NCBI GenBank assembly: GCA_002339805.1
Contig: DDKW01000011.1
Location: 1 to 5,089 of the forward strand
Direction: 5' to 3'
DNA: 5,089 nucleotides
Origin: Dehalococcoidia bacterium UBA2588
GTDB taxonomy: Bacteria > Chloroflexota > Dehalococcoidia > Lucifugimonadales > UBA3495
A program made the translations under genes and the position numbers. Below, piece after piece: positions 1 through 5,089 of this stretch (position 1 is its first letter; each line of letters begins with the position of its first letter). Under the pieces are notes generated by a model, which had not been told where the DNA came from, made no database searches, and saw nothing but the letters and a program-made list of their open reading frames with translations.

Positions 1-2
1 TA

Positions 3-488
3 ATTCCGATCCTGTTATTTGGATCAATGTATCTAATTTTGAGGTTTATTTATTCAAAGACTTCTTTGGGATTGAAACTAAAAAGTGTTGGTAGCAATAC
101 AAATGCTTTCTCTAGGCTAGGGCTAAGTCCCGATATGTATATACTTTTGGGTTTCCTGATAGCAGGTGCGGTTGTAGGTCTAGCTGGAGCAATTCAAGTG
201 GGGTCCATATATCATAAGCTGGTTCCATATATTTCTGGGGGTTATGGTTTTTTAGGTATATTAATTGCACTAGTATCAGGCAGAAAATTGTTTATAGCTA
301 TAGTTGTCAGCGCATTTTTCGCTTGCCTTGTTGTTGGAGGCTCTACCTTACAAATCAAATTAGGTCTTCATGCAAGTTTGCCCGGAATCATCCAGGCTTC
401 TATCGTGCTGTTCTGGCTAATGATTAAGGCATCTTCTATTCATATCAAATTAATAAATGCTGTGAGTAAATCGTATGGCCATAGTTGA
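3..488 (+). CDS. ABC transporter permease, nucleoside/simple-sugar (BmpA/NupP-like) type, C-terminal part
   Basis: This is the C-terminal 161 residues of an inner-membrane permease. The reading frame is open through the left edge, so the true start lies outside; the ATG at 27 is probably an internal methionine. Family members are about 350 residues long, so roughly half is present. Visible features are a hydrophobic stretch, then a cytoplasmic coupling loop of the BPD_transp_2 family (GLKLKSVGSNTNAFSRLGLS, about residues 23-42). This matches the family pattern G-x-AVG-x-N-x-xAA-x-x-GI, which contacts the ATPase. Several glycine-rich membrane helices follow. The protein would form a heterodimeric channel with the next gene product, together with an ATPase and a Bmp-type lipoprotein that are not in the window. 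It overlaps the next gene by 14 bases, so the two are probably translationally coupled. The substrate is inferred: nucleosides are most likely from the family and neighbours, with sugars as the alternative. Confidence 0.9.
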   Translation: MPILLFGSMYLILRFIYSKTSLGLKLKSVGSNTNAFSRLGLSPDMYILLGFLIAGAVVGLAGAIQVGSIYHKLVPYISGGYGFLGILIALVSGRKLFIAIVVSAFFACLVVGGSTLQIKLGLHASLPGIIQASIVLFWLMIKASSIHIKLINAVSKSYGHS

Positions 489-1425
489 AGTCGAAATAAT
501 ACTAGCAGCCATCATTTCGATGAGCGCTCCACTAGTGTTAGCAGTAGTCGGAGAGACAATATCCGAACGAGTAGGAATTGTGAACTTGTCTTTAGAAGGA
601 TCCTTGTTGATTACAGCCATGATAGGTTTCGCTGTAGCATCGATAACGGGTAGTGTTTTATTAGGATTCATCGCAGCAGCGCTATTAGGAGGAATAATAG
701 CATTATTGATTTGTTTTGCTAATATCACTTTATATATAAATATGATTGCCGTGGGATTTACTTTGACGATATTGTTAGGCAAATTGAGTTCATATTTAGG
801 TCAACCCTTTGTTAGGATTCCTGGCCCTTATGTTCCCCAAATTGAAGTTCCGTGGTTAGGTGAAATTCCCATTATTGGTAAGGCAGTTATAGATCAAAAT
901 GTGGTGGTCTGGTTGTCTATTGCGTCTATTATTATTGCATGGTGGTTTTTATATAAAACGAAGTCTGGTCTTGCATTAAATGCGGTAGGAGAAAACCCAT
1001 ATTCAGCGGATGCCCGAGGCATTAATGTTAAATTCATAAAGTATTTCTACGGTACTCTTGGAGGGGCAATCGTTGGAATGGCAGGAGCTTCATTCTCGCT
1101 ACATTCGATATATGGATGGTCAAACGGACATACTTTAAATTATGGCTGGATTTGTTTGGCTATAGTGATATTTGGTGGATGGAATCCTGTTCGAGGAGCT
1201 ATAGGAGCATATGCTTTTGGTGGATTGCAAATCATGGCTTTGAAGTTACAAGGTGTGATATTCGGATTATCTCAGGTGCTTCCTTTGATTCCATTCCCAC
1301 TGATGATAATGTCTCTAATATTGATACAATATAGCCAAGACAAGCAATTTATACCTAATAGGGTTAGAAGTATATTGTTTGGTAATCAACCAGAACATTT
1401 AGGCAACACATTCAAAAGAAGGTAA
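475..1425 (+). CDS. ABC transporter permease, nucleoside (NupQ/YufQ-like) type
   Basis: A complete 316-residue inner-membrane permease, close to the length of Bacillus NupQ-type proteins (about 319). The family hallmark is near the N-terminus: residues 16-43 contain APLVLAVVGETISERVGIVN followed by LSLEG. Other recognisable parts are helices at about 45-80 and 87-105, a periplasmic proline-rich loop at about 108-140, a helix at 143-160, and the coupling loop at 164-183 with AVGENP and ARGI. After that come glycine-rich helices at about 190-285 and a basic cytoplasmic tail. It pairs with the preceding permease to form the channel, most likely for nucleosides or purine bases. The ATG at 475 lies inside the end of permease 1, and no strong ribosome site precedes it, which fits translational coupling. 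This start places the hallmark at the usual distance. Family assignment is firm; the substrate is inferred. Confidence 0.94.
   Translation: MAIVEVEIILAAIISMSAPLVLAVVGETISERVGIVNLSLEGSLLITAMIGFAVASITGSVLLGFIAAALLGGIIALLICFANITLYINMIAVGFTLTILLGKLSSYLGQPFVRIPGPYVPQIEVPWLGEIPIIGKAVIDQNVVVWLSIASIIIAWWFLYKTKSGLALNAVGENPYSADARGINVKFIKYFYGTLGGAIVGMAGASFSLHSIYGWSNGHTLNYGWICLAIVIFGGWNPVRGAIGAYAFGGLQIMALKLQGVIFGLSQVLPLIPFPLMIMSLILIQYSQDKQFIPNRVRSILFGNQPEHLGNTFKRR
1417..1422 (+). promoter_or_regulatory. Ribosome binding site for the phosphoribosyltransferase gene
   Basis: AGAAGG lies 8 bases before the ATG at 1431, inside the last codons of permease 2. It supports that ATG and co-translation from the transporter mRNA. 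Confidence 0.6.
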
Positions 1426-1430
1426 GTTTT

Positions 1431-1985
1431 ATGAAGGATGTCCTGAGTCCTATAACTGAATTATGGGGAGAACAAGATATAGATAAAGCAATTAAAAGAA
1501 TTGCTAGGGAAGTTGATGATACTTATTCACAGAATACGGTGGTTAATCTTATACCCGTATTGACAGGAGCTCTTCTGTTTTCTGCTAAGCTGATTATTGA
1601 ATTAGAAATCTTATCACCTGGTAAATGGAAAGTTATTCCAATAATGTCTAGCTCTTATTTCAACACTTATGAATCTGCAGAACCCGATATCATAATGGTT
1701 AGAGATTTTGAAAAACGATTGGATATCGAATCACCATGCTTAGTAATCGATGATATTCTGGACTCAGGATTAACCATCTACAGAATTAAAGAGTTATTAG
1801 AAGGCCTTACAGGACAAAATTCGAGTGTAGCGGTTTTAGTTGATAAAACGATCCATAGGAAGGTGTCGTTAAGCCCCGATTTTTACGGATTTGGTTTAGA
1901 TGATGACCTGTGGCTTGTAGGTTATGGTATGGATGATAAAGGCCTGTTCAGAGGGTTGAATTTTGTGGGATATGTTCAAGGTTAA
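1431..1985 (+). CDS. hpt: Hypoxanthine-guanine phosphoribosyltransferase
   Basis: A 184-residue cytoplasmic enzyme of normal HPRT length. The family joins hypoxanthine or guanine to PRPP, giving IMP or GMP and pyrophosphate. The PRPP-binding motif is at 104-115 (LVIDDILDSGLT), and the flexible-loop Ser-Tyr is at 75-76. The purine pocket matches human HPRT by my alignment from memory: Lys139 for K165, Arg143 for R169, Trp161 for the stacking F186, Asp168 for D193 and Arg174 for R199. The first loop reads VLTG (43-46), with Thr45 where the human enzyme has Lys68, and the motif acid is Asp107 instead of Glu133. It follows permease 2 by 5 bases, so it is the third or later gene of a transport operon. 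That suggests imported bases are trapped directly as nucleotides. Base preference (hypoxanthine, guanine or xanthine) cannot be read from sequence. A distant PRTase of another specificity is possible but less likely. Confidence 0.85.
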   Translation: MKDVLSPITELWGEQDIDKAIKRIAREVDDTYSQNTVVNLIPVLTGALLFSAKLIIELEILSPGKWKVIPIMSSSYFNTYESAEPDIIMVRDFEKRLDIESPCLVIDDILDSGLTIYRIKELLEGLTGQNSSVAVLVDKTIHRKVSLSPDFYGFGLDDDLWLVGYGMDDKGLFRGLNFVGYVQG

Positions 1986-2010
1986 TTCAAATTTTTATAA
2001 ATTGGCCTTT
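1938..2010. repeat. Nested inverted repeats across the convergent gene junction
   Basis: Two perfect 7-base inverted pairs are nested around the hpt/guaC junction. The outer pair is AAAGGCC (1938-1944) with GGCCTTT (2004-2010); the inner pair is TTGAATT (1956-1962) with AATTCAA (1984-1990), followed by ATTTTT. The outer pair lies in coding sequence of both genes, and the loops are long. This could be a weak bidirectional transcription stop, but it lacks a compact GC stem next to a T-run, and chance is a fair explanation. Confidence 0.25.
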
Positions 2011-3015
2011 CTCTGATAATTCCGTAATATTTTGACAATTAAGGTATGTGCATGAAGATCTTAGTCCTCCCAACATCTGTCTAATGGTGTTATCTACAGG
2101 GCCTTTATTTTCCACAAGTTTAGATATTCCTTCTGCTGTTCTATATTCTGCTATACCATCATAGTGAGTGTTCATAGCTTCTTCTGAGCTCATGCCATAA
2201 TATAGCCTGTATTCTTTTCCATTTTCTGTCACTGTAGGTGCTCCTCCTTCAGAATGGCCTGAGAGAATACCGCCGACCATTATAAAGTCTGAGCCCGCTA
2301 CAAAAGCTTTGCCTAGGTCTCCTGATGCATTAATGCCACCATCAGATATTAGTAATACATTATTGGTTTTGGCTGATTGGGCACAGTCTAATATAGCCGA
2401 CAATTGAGGATAACCAACTCCAGTTTCAATTGAAGTTGTGCACACGGATCCAGAACCGATGCCTAGTTTTACCCCATCGACTCCTGCGTTACCTAATAGC
2501 TCTACTCCTTCTGGAGTTACAACGTTGCCAGCAAATATGCCCACATCAGGGATTAAGCTTTTGAGATCTGAAATGAGGGACGCAAAGTGATCTATGTACC
2601 CATTGGGAACGTCAAGGACTATTATTTTCGCTTTGTGTCCAGTGCTATCATAAATGTGGTTGAGATAGTCAGATATGTAATTTTTATTGTCTAACCCAAA
2701 TGTAGGAAAGGCATATTGCATGTTTAAACCTAGGTCTATTTGATTGATCCAGTCTTCTGCTGACACGAATTTGCTGACAGCTGTACATATTTCAAATCTT
2801 TGTAAGCTTGACGCCATTTCTAAAGTGCCTATGTAATCCATGTTGGAGGCAATTATTGGAGTCCCTTGCCATACGACACCTGTTTTCAATATGAATTTAG
2901 TTGTGAGGCTGACAGATTTCCTAGAATTGATTTTTGAAAATTGAGGTACTAGGTATACGTCATTGAATCCTAGTTTGCGCTCATCAGATACGAATTTATT
3001 TTGTTTATTGGTCAT
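1987..3015 (-). CDS. guaC: GMP reductase
   Basis: A 342-residue cytoplasmic enzyme that reduces GMP to IMP and ammonia with NADPH, moving guanine nucleotides back to the adenine/inosine side. It is an IMPDH/GMPR TIM barrel without CBS domains and aligns throughout with Escherichia coli GuaC (347 residues). Numbered from the ATG at 3015, the catalytic Cys192 and Thr194 lie in GSVCTT, and TGVGYPQLSAI follows. Glu295 in EYRTAEG corresponds to E. coli Glu289, and Lys82 to Lys77. The GMPR-type tail contains YGMSSEEAM, GPVDNT and LGGLRSSCTY. Departures from E. coli are GIGSGS for GIGPGS and CTTS for CTTR. A GTG at 3030 would add five residues, but the GAGGTGA ribosome site overlaps that GTG, so I prefer the ATG. 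The gene faces hpt, with stop codons one base apart, and diverges from the molybdenum-enzyme gene. Function is well supported; activity with these substitutions is untested. Confidence 0.93.
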   Translation of the reverse strand: MTNKQNKFVSDERKLGFNDVYLVPQFSKINSRKSVSLTTKFILKTGVVWQGTPIIASNMDYIGTLEMASSLQRFEICTAVSKFVSAEDWINQIDLGLNMQYAFPTFGLDNKNYISDYLNHIYDSTGHKAKIIVLDVPNGYIDHFASLISDLKSLIPDVGIFAGNVVTPEGVELLGNAGVDGVKLGIGSGSVCTTSIETGVGYPQLSAILDCAQSAKTNNVLLISDGGINASGDLGKAFVAGSDFIMVGGILSGHSEGGAPTVTENGKEYRLYYGMSSEEAMNTHYDGIAEYRTAEGISKLVENKGPVDNTIRQMLGGLRSSCTYLNCQNITELSEKGQFIKI

Positions 3016-3026
3016 AATTTTAGATT

Positions 3027-3033
3027 TCACCTC
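3027..3033 (-). promoter_or_regulatory. Ribosome binding site that decides the guaC start
   Basis: On the minus strand, GAGGTGA is a perfect 7-base match to the complement of the 16S rRNA 3' end. It overlaps the in-frame GTG at 3030 and lies 11 bases before the ATG at 3015. No comparable site precedes the GTG at a workable distance, so the ATG is the better start, although the spacing is somewhat long. Confidence 0.55.
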
Positions 3034-3045
3034 TCAAACTAAATG

Positions 3046-3075
3046 ATTTTACTCTATTAAATATTCTCCTTTCAA
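3046..3075 (-). promoter_or_regulatory. Candidate promoter for guaC
   Basis: Minus strand: TTGAAA (3075-3070), an 18-base spacer, then TAAAAT (3051-3046), which has five of six matches to the housekeeping -10 box. The start of transcription would be near 3039, only about 9 bases before the GTG but about 24 before the ATG, which agrees with the ATG start. An alternative reading is TAGAAT (3084-3079), 17 bases, TTTAAT (3061-3056). The region is very AT-rich, so chance matches are likely. Confidence 0.35.
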
Positions 3076-3130
3076 TAAATTCTAATAAATAAGAGTTGAA
3101 TCGAATCTGTAATTAAGGTTTAATAAGAGT
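3051..3130. repeat. Repeated AATAAGAGT elements in the divergent control region
   Basis: AATAAGAGT occurs exactly at 3088-3096 and 3122-3130. A near copy in the opposite orientation (TTTAATAGAGT on the minus strand, 3061-3051) differs from TTTAATAAGAGT (3119-3130) by one missing base. Separately, AATAAAT is repeated at 3074-3080 and 3084-3090, a 10-base period close to one helical turn. They may be regulator sites or simply products of AT-rich composition. Confidence 0.35.
3096..3124 (+). promoter_or_regulatory. Candidate promoter for the molybdenum-enzyme gene
   Basis: TTGAAT (3096-3101), a 17-base spacer and TTTAAT (3119-3124) resemble a housekeeping promoter (four of six and five of six matches). 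Transcription would begin near 3131, inside the palindrome at 3130-3140 and about 34 bases before the ATG. Chance matches are expected in such AT-rich sequence. Confidence 0.35.
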
Positions 3131-3140
3131 ACACAGTGTA
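3130..3140. promoter_or_regulatory. Perfect palindrome TACAC-A-GTGTA, possible operator
   Basis: An 11-base perfect dyad with 5-base arms and one central base lies at the predicted transcription start of the downstream gene. That position would suit a repressor operator. The symmetry does not extend beyond the 11 bases, and no regulator gene is in the window, so the binding protein is unknown. Confidence 0.4.
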
Positions 3141-3152
3141 GATTTTGTTTTA

Positions 3153-3159
3153 AGAGAGG
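3153..3159 (+). promoter_or_regulatory. Ribosome binding site for the molybdenum-enzyme gene
   Basis: AGAGAGG ends 5 bases before the ATG at 3165. It supports that start over the out-of-frame ATG at 3160. Confidence 0.6.
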
Positions 3160-3164
3160 ATGTT

Positions 3165-5089
3165 ATGGTAGGTTATAAACCTAATGTAGTTTTATCTAAT
3201 ATTGAATTTGATGTAGTAGGTACGAGGCCAGTTAGGCATGATGGTCCCGATAAAGTAATGGGAAGAGCAAGATATGCTGCTGATATACATTTGCCTGGTA
3301 CTCTTGTAGGGAAAGTCCTTCGAAGCCCCCATGGACATGCTAGGATCAAAGGAATAGATGCTTCTAAAGCGAGAGCTTTAGAAGGGGTTAAAGCGATTGT
3401 AACTGCTGATGATTTTCCAGATGTTTCGGCTGCAGTAACCGATCAATCGGAAGGCTCTACAGTTAATTACGGATTTTATAGCCGTAACACAATAGCCCGA
3501 GAGAAAGCTTTGTATAAAGGACATGCCGTTGCTGCAGTAGCAGCGGTTACCGCAGAAATTGCGGATCAGGCTTTGGAACTTATAGAAGTGGATTATGAAG
3601 TTTTGCAGCCGGTATTTACCGCTGAAGCGGCGATGGAAAAAGGAGCACCAGTACTTCATGAAAGATTAGTGACATTAAGTAGTCCAGCCCAGAGAGCAGG
3701 TGGATATTCGTCTGGAGATTCCGGAGATGGCACTAATGTATCTAATCGCTTTGAATTTACTATGGGTGATGTGGATGCTGCTTTTAAAGAGTCTGACTTC
3801 ATTGTGGAGCAAGAATACAGAACCAAACAAGTTCACCAAGGGTATATAGAACCTCATTCTGCAACAGCGCAATGGAATGTAGACGGTACTGTAACCATTT
3901 GGTGTAGTAGTCAGGGTCATTTCTCCCTGAGAGATCATACATCTAGAGTACTCGGAGTACCTGTATCCAAGATTAAAATCATTCCTATGGAAATAGGAGG
4001 AGGTTTTGGAGGTAAAGGTCAAAGTGGCATGTATTTGGAGCCGGTTGTAGTTGCTTTGTCTAGACAAGCCGGATTACCAGTCAAGATATCAATGACCAGA
4101 AAAGAAGTTTTTGAAGGAACAGGTCCTACTTCTGGAACAATAATTAAAGTAAAAATGGGAGCAACAAAAACCGGTGAAATGCTTGCTGCTCAGGCACACC
4201 TTATATACGAAGCTGGGGCATTTCCAGGTTCTCCTGTGCCATCAGGTTGCCGTACGATGTTTGCACCCTATCAAATTTCTAATGCTTACATCGAAGGGAT
4301 AGATGTATGTATCAATGTACAAAAATCCGCCGCATATCGAGCTCCTGGTTCCCCAGCGGCCTGTTTTGCTGCCGAACAGGTTATTGATTTGTTGGCAATA
4401 GAAATAGGAATGGACCCCCTGGAATTCAGATTGAAAAATGCTGCTAAAGAAGGATCTAGGCAGCCAACTGGACCTATTTATAGGAAAATAGGATTGATTG
4501 AATGTCTAAATGCAGCCCAGCAACATGATCATTGGAATACTCCTCTGACATCTCCAAATCAAGGCAGAGGTGTTGCTGTTGGGGCTTGGTTTAATAATTC
4601 TGGTCCGGCTAGCGCAGTAGCTAGCGTTAATCCTGACGGTACTATAGGTTTAGTCGAAGGAGCTCCAGATATCGGAGGTAGCCGCACAGCTATGGCCATG
4701 CATGTAGCCGAAGTCTTAGGTTTGCCTGTAGAGGATGTTAACCCGAGTGTTGCTGACACTGATTCTATTGGGTACAGTTCTGGGGCCGGTGGTAGCGGAG
4801 TAACATTCAAAATGGGTACAGCCTGCTATTTAGCCGCTGAAGACGTCAAGCAACAATTGATTGAGAGAGCTGCTAAGATTTGGGAAGTGGACGCAGAAGA
4901 CGTTGAGTATGTTAAATCTGAATTGCATCATAAGTCTGATCCTGAATTGAAAATGACGTTCACTGAACTAGCTAGGAGACTCAATGGTACAGGCGGACCT
5001 ATAGTAGGAAGAGGGACTGCCAATCCTGGTCAAGTCGGAAATGCTTTCTGCGTAAATATTGTTGACGTAGAAGTAGATCCGGATACAGG
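3165..5089 (+). CDS. Xanthine-dehydrogenase-family protein, molybdopterin-binding (large) subunit, 3' end missing
   Basis: The first 641 residues of a molybdenum hydroxylase catalytic subunit; the frame is open to the right edge. Relatives are usually about 750-800 residues, so some 100-150 are missing, including the catalytic Gly-x-Gly-Glu. The a/b hammerhead domain covers about 20-150 (VMGRARYAADI at 31-41, VLRSPHGHARI at 51-61). The first cofactor domain includes GDVDAAF (201-207), Gln250, GGGFGGK (278-284) and AYRAPG (390-395); the second starts near 450. Gln250 lies 31 residues before Phe281, as Q767 does before F798 in bovine xanthine oxidase, and Arg392 probably matches R880. Gly285 sits where bovine Glu802 is, and DIGGSRT (502-508) replaces the usual GQG motif, so purine specificity is not assured. 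The family hydroxylates heterocycles or aldehydes with water and usually needs FAD and 2Fe-2S partners, which may be encoded beyond the window. Purine neighbours favour hypoxanthine or xanthine. The CO-dehydrogenase CoxL signature (AYxCSFR) is absent. Confidence 0.9.
   Translation, partial: MVGYKPNVVLSNIEFDVVGTRPVRHDGPDKVMGRARYAADIHLPGTLVGKVLRSPHGHARIKGIDASKARALEGVKAIVTADDFPDVSAAVTDQSEGSTVNYGFYSRNTIAREKALYKGHAVAAVAAVTAEIADQALELIEVDYEVLQPVFTAEAAMEKGAPVLHERLVTLSSPAQRAGGYSSGDSGDGTNVSNRFEFTMGDVDAAFKESDFIVEQEYRTKQVHQGYIEPHSATAQWNVDGTVTIWCSSQGHFSLRDHTSRVLGVPVSKIKIIPMEIGGGFGGKGQSGMYLEPVVVALSRQAGLPVKISMTRKEVFEGTGPTSGTIIKVKMGATKTGEMLAAQAHLIYEAGAFPGSPVPSGCRTMFAPYQISNAYIEGIDVCINVQKSAAYRAPGSPAACFAAEQVIDLLAIEIGMDPLEFRLKNAAKEGSRQPTGPIYRKIGLIECLNAAQQHDHWNTPLTSPNQGRGVAVGAWFNNSGPASAVASVNPDGTIGLVEGAPDIGGSRTAMAMHVAEVLGLPVEDVNPSVADTDSIGYSSGAGGSGVTFKMGTACYLAAEDVKQQLIERAAKIWEVDAEDVEYVKSELHHKSDPELKMTFTELARRLNGTGGPIVGRGTANPGQVGNAFCVNIVDVEVDPDT

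Noticed and set aside
450..782. 110-codon minus-strand open frame inside permease 2
   Set aside because: It lies wholly opposite a well-recognised permease and has no family resemblance; it is an antisense shadow.
1116..1334. 72-codon plus-strand open frame inside permease 2
   Set aside because: Out-of-frame shadow of the permease with a Trp/Cys-rich, non-protein-like composition.
1990..2003. Small hairpin AATTT-TTAT-AAATT as a terminator
   Set aside because: The stem is five A-T pairs only and has no GC core, so it is too weak to support a terminator call.
1987..3015. IMP dehydrogenase (GuaB) instead of GMP reductase
   Set aside because: There are no CBS domains, the length is about 342 rather than about 490, and the C-terminal motifs are those of GMP reductase.
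3028..3030. GTG start for guaC at 3030
   Set aside because: The ribosome site GAGGTGA overlaps this GTG, and the candidate promoter would leave almost no leader; the ATG at 3015 fits better.
3016..3164. Purine or other riboswitch in the control region
   Set aside because: The predicted leaders are only about 25-35 bases long, and I see no purine-aptamer stem-loop arrangement or expression-platform terminator.
3995..4003. Strong Shine-Dalgarno-like run AGGAGGAGG
   Set aside because: It encodes the conserved GGGFGGK motif of the molybdenum enzyme, and no gene starts just after it.
3378..4067. Two minus-strand open frames (3378-3659 and 3675-4067)
   Set aside because: Both lie opposite the continuous molybdenum-enzyme frame, which has clear family motifs here; their translations resemble no family.
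4559..4810. 83-codon minus-strand open frame
   Set aside because: Antisense shadow of the second molybdopterin domain; its Pro/Ala richness comes from Gly/Ala codons on the other strand.
1..5089. Mobile element, CRISPR array, tRNA or rRNA, or a wholly new defence-type system
   Set aside because: No transposase, integrase, spaced repeat array, tRNA-like fold or unexplained gene was seen; all long frames belong to known metabolic families.

Overview
This 5,089-base window looks like an ordinary bacterial chromosome segment. It is AT-rich (around 40% GC by eye), densely packed and has bacterial Shine-Dalgarno-like sites. It carries five protein genes, all related to purine or nucleoside transport and metabolism. 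No RNA gene, insertion sequence, CRISPR array or phage gene was seen. The source organism cannot be fixed from the sequence. An AT-rich, free-living, perhaps marine bacterium of the SAR202/Chloroflexota type would fit the Bmp-type transporter plus xanthine-dehydrogenase-family combination, but that is only a guess.

Layout: a plus-strand operon enters from the left edge. It holds the C-terminal half of one ABC-transporter permease (to 488), a complete second permease (475-1425, overlapping the first by 14 bases) and a hypoxanthine-guanine phosphoribosyltransferase (1431-1985, 5 bases after permease 2). Facing it on the minus strand is a GMP reductase, guaC (1987-3015); the two stop codons are one base apart. 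A roughly 150-base AT-rich control region (3016-3164) separates guaC from a divergent plus-strand gene for the molybdenum-cofactor subunit of a xanthine-dehydrogenase-family enzyme. That gene starts at 3165 and runs off the right edge.

How the genes may work together (inference): the permeases resemble the NupP/NupQ (BmpA-type) nucleoside importers. The phosphoribosyltransferase would trap free hypoxanthine or guanine as IMP or GMP. GMP reductase would turn GMP into IMP with release of ammonia, and the oxidase-type enzyme could oxidise hypoxanthine/xanthine or a related heterocycle. Together they suggest a scavenging and turnover locus for exogenous purines. The ATPase, substrate-binding lipoprotein, and FAD and iron-sulfur subunits expected for these complexes are not in the window.

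Most informative for follow-up are the active-site departures in the molybdenum subunit, the phosphoribosyltransferase placed inside a transporter operon, and the repeats and palindrome in the divergent control region. I did not find a system that I could defend as wholly new.
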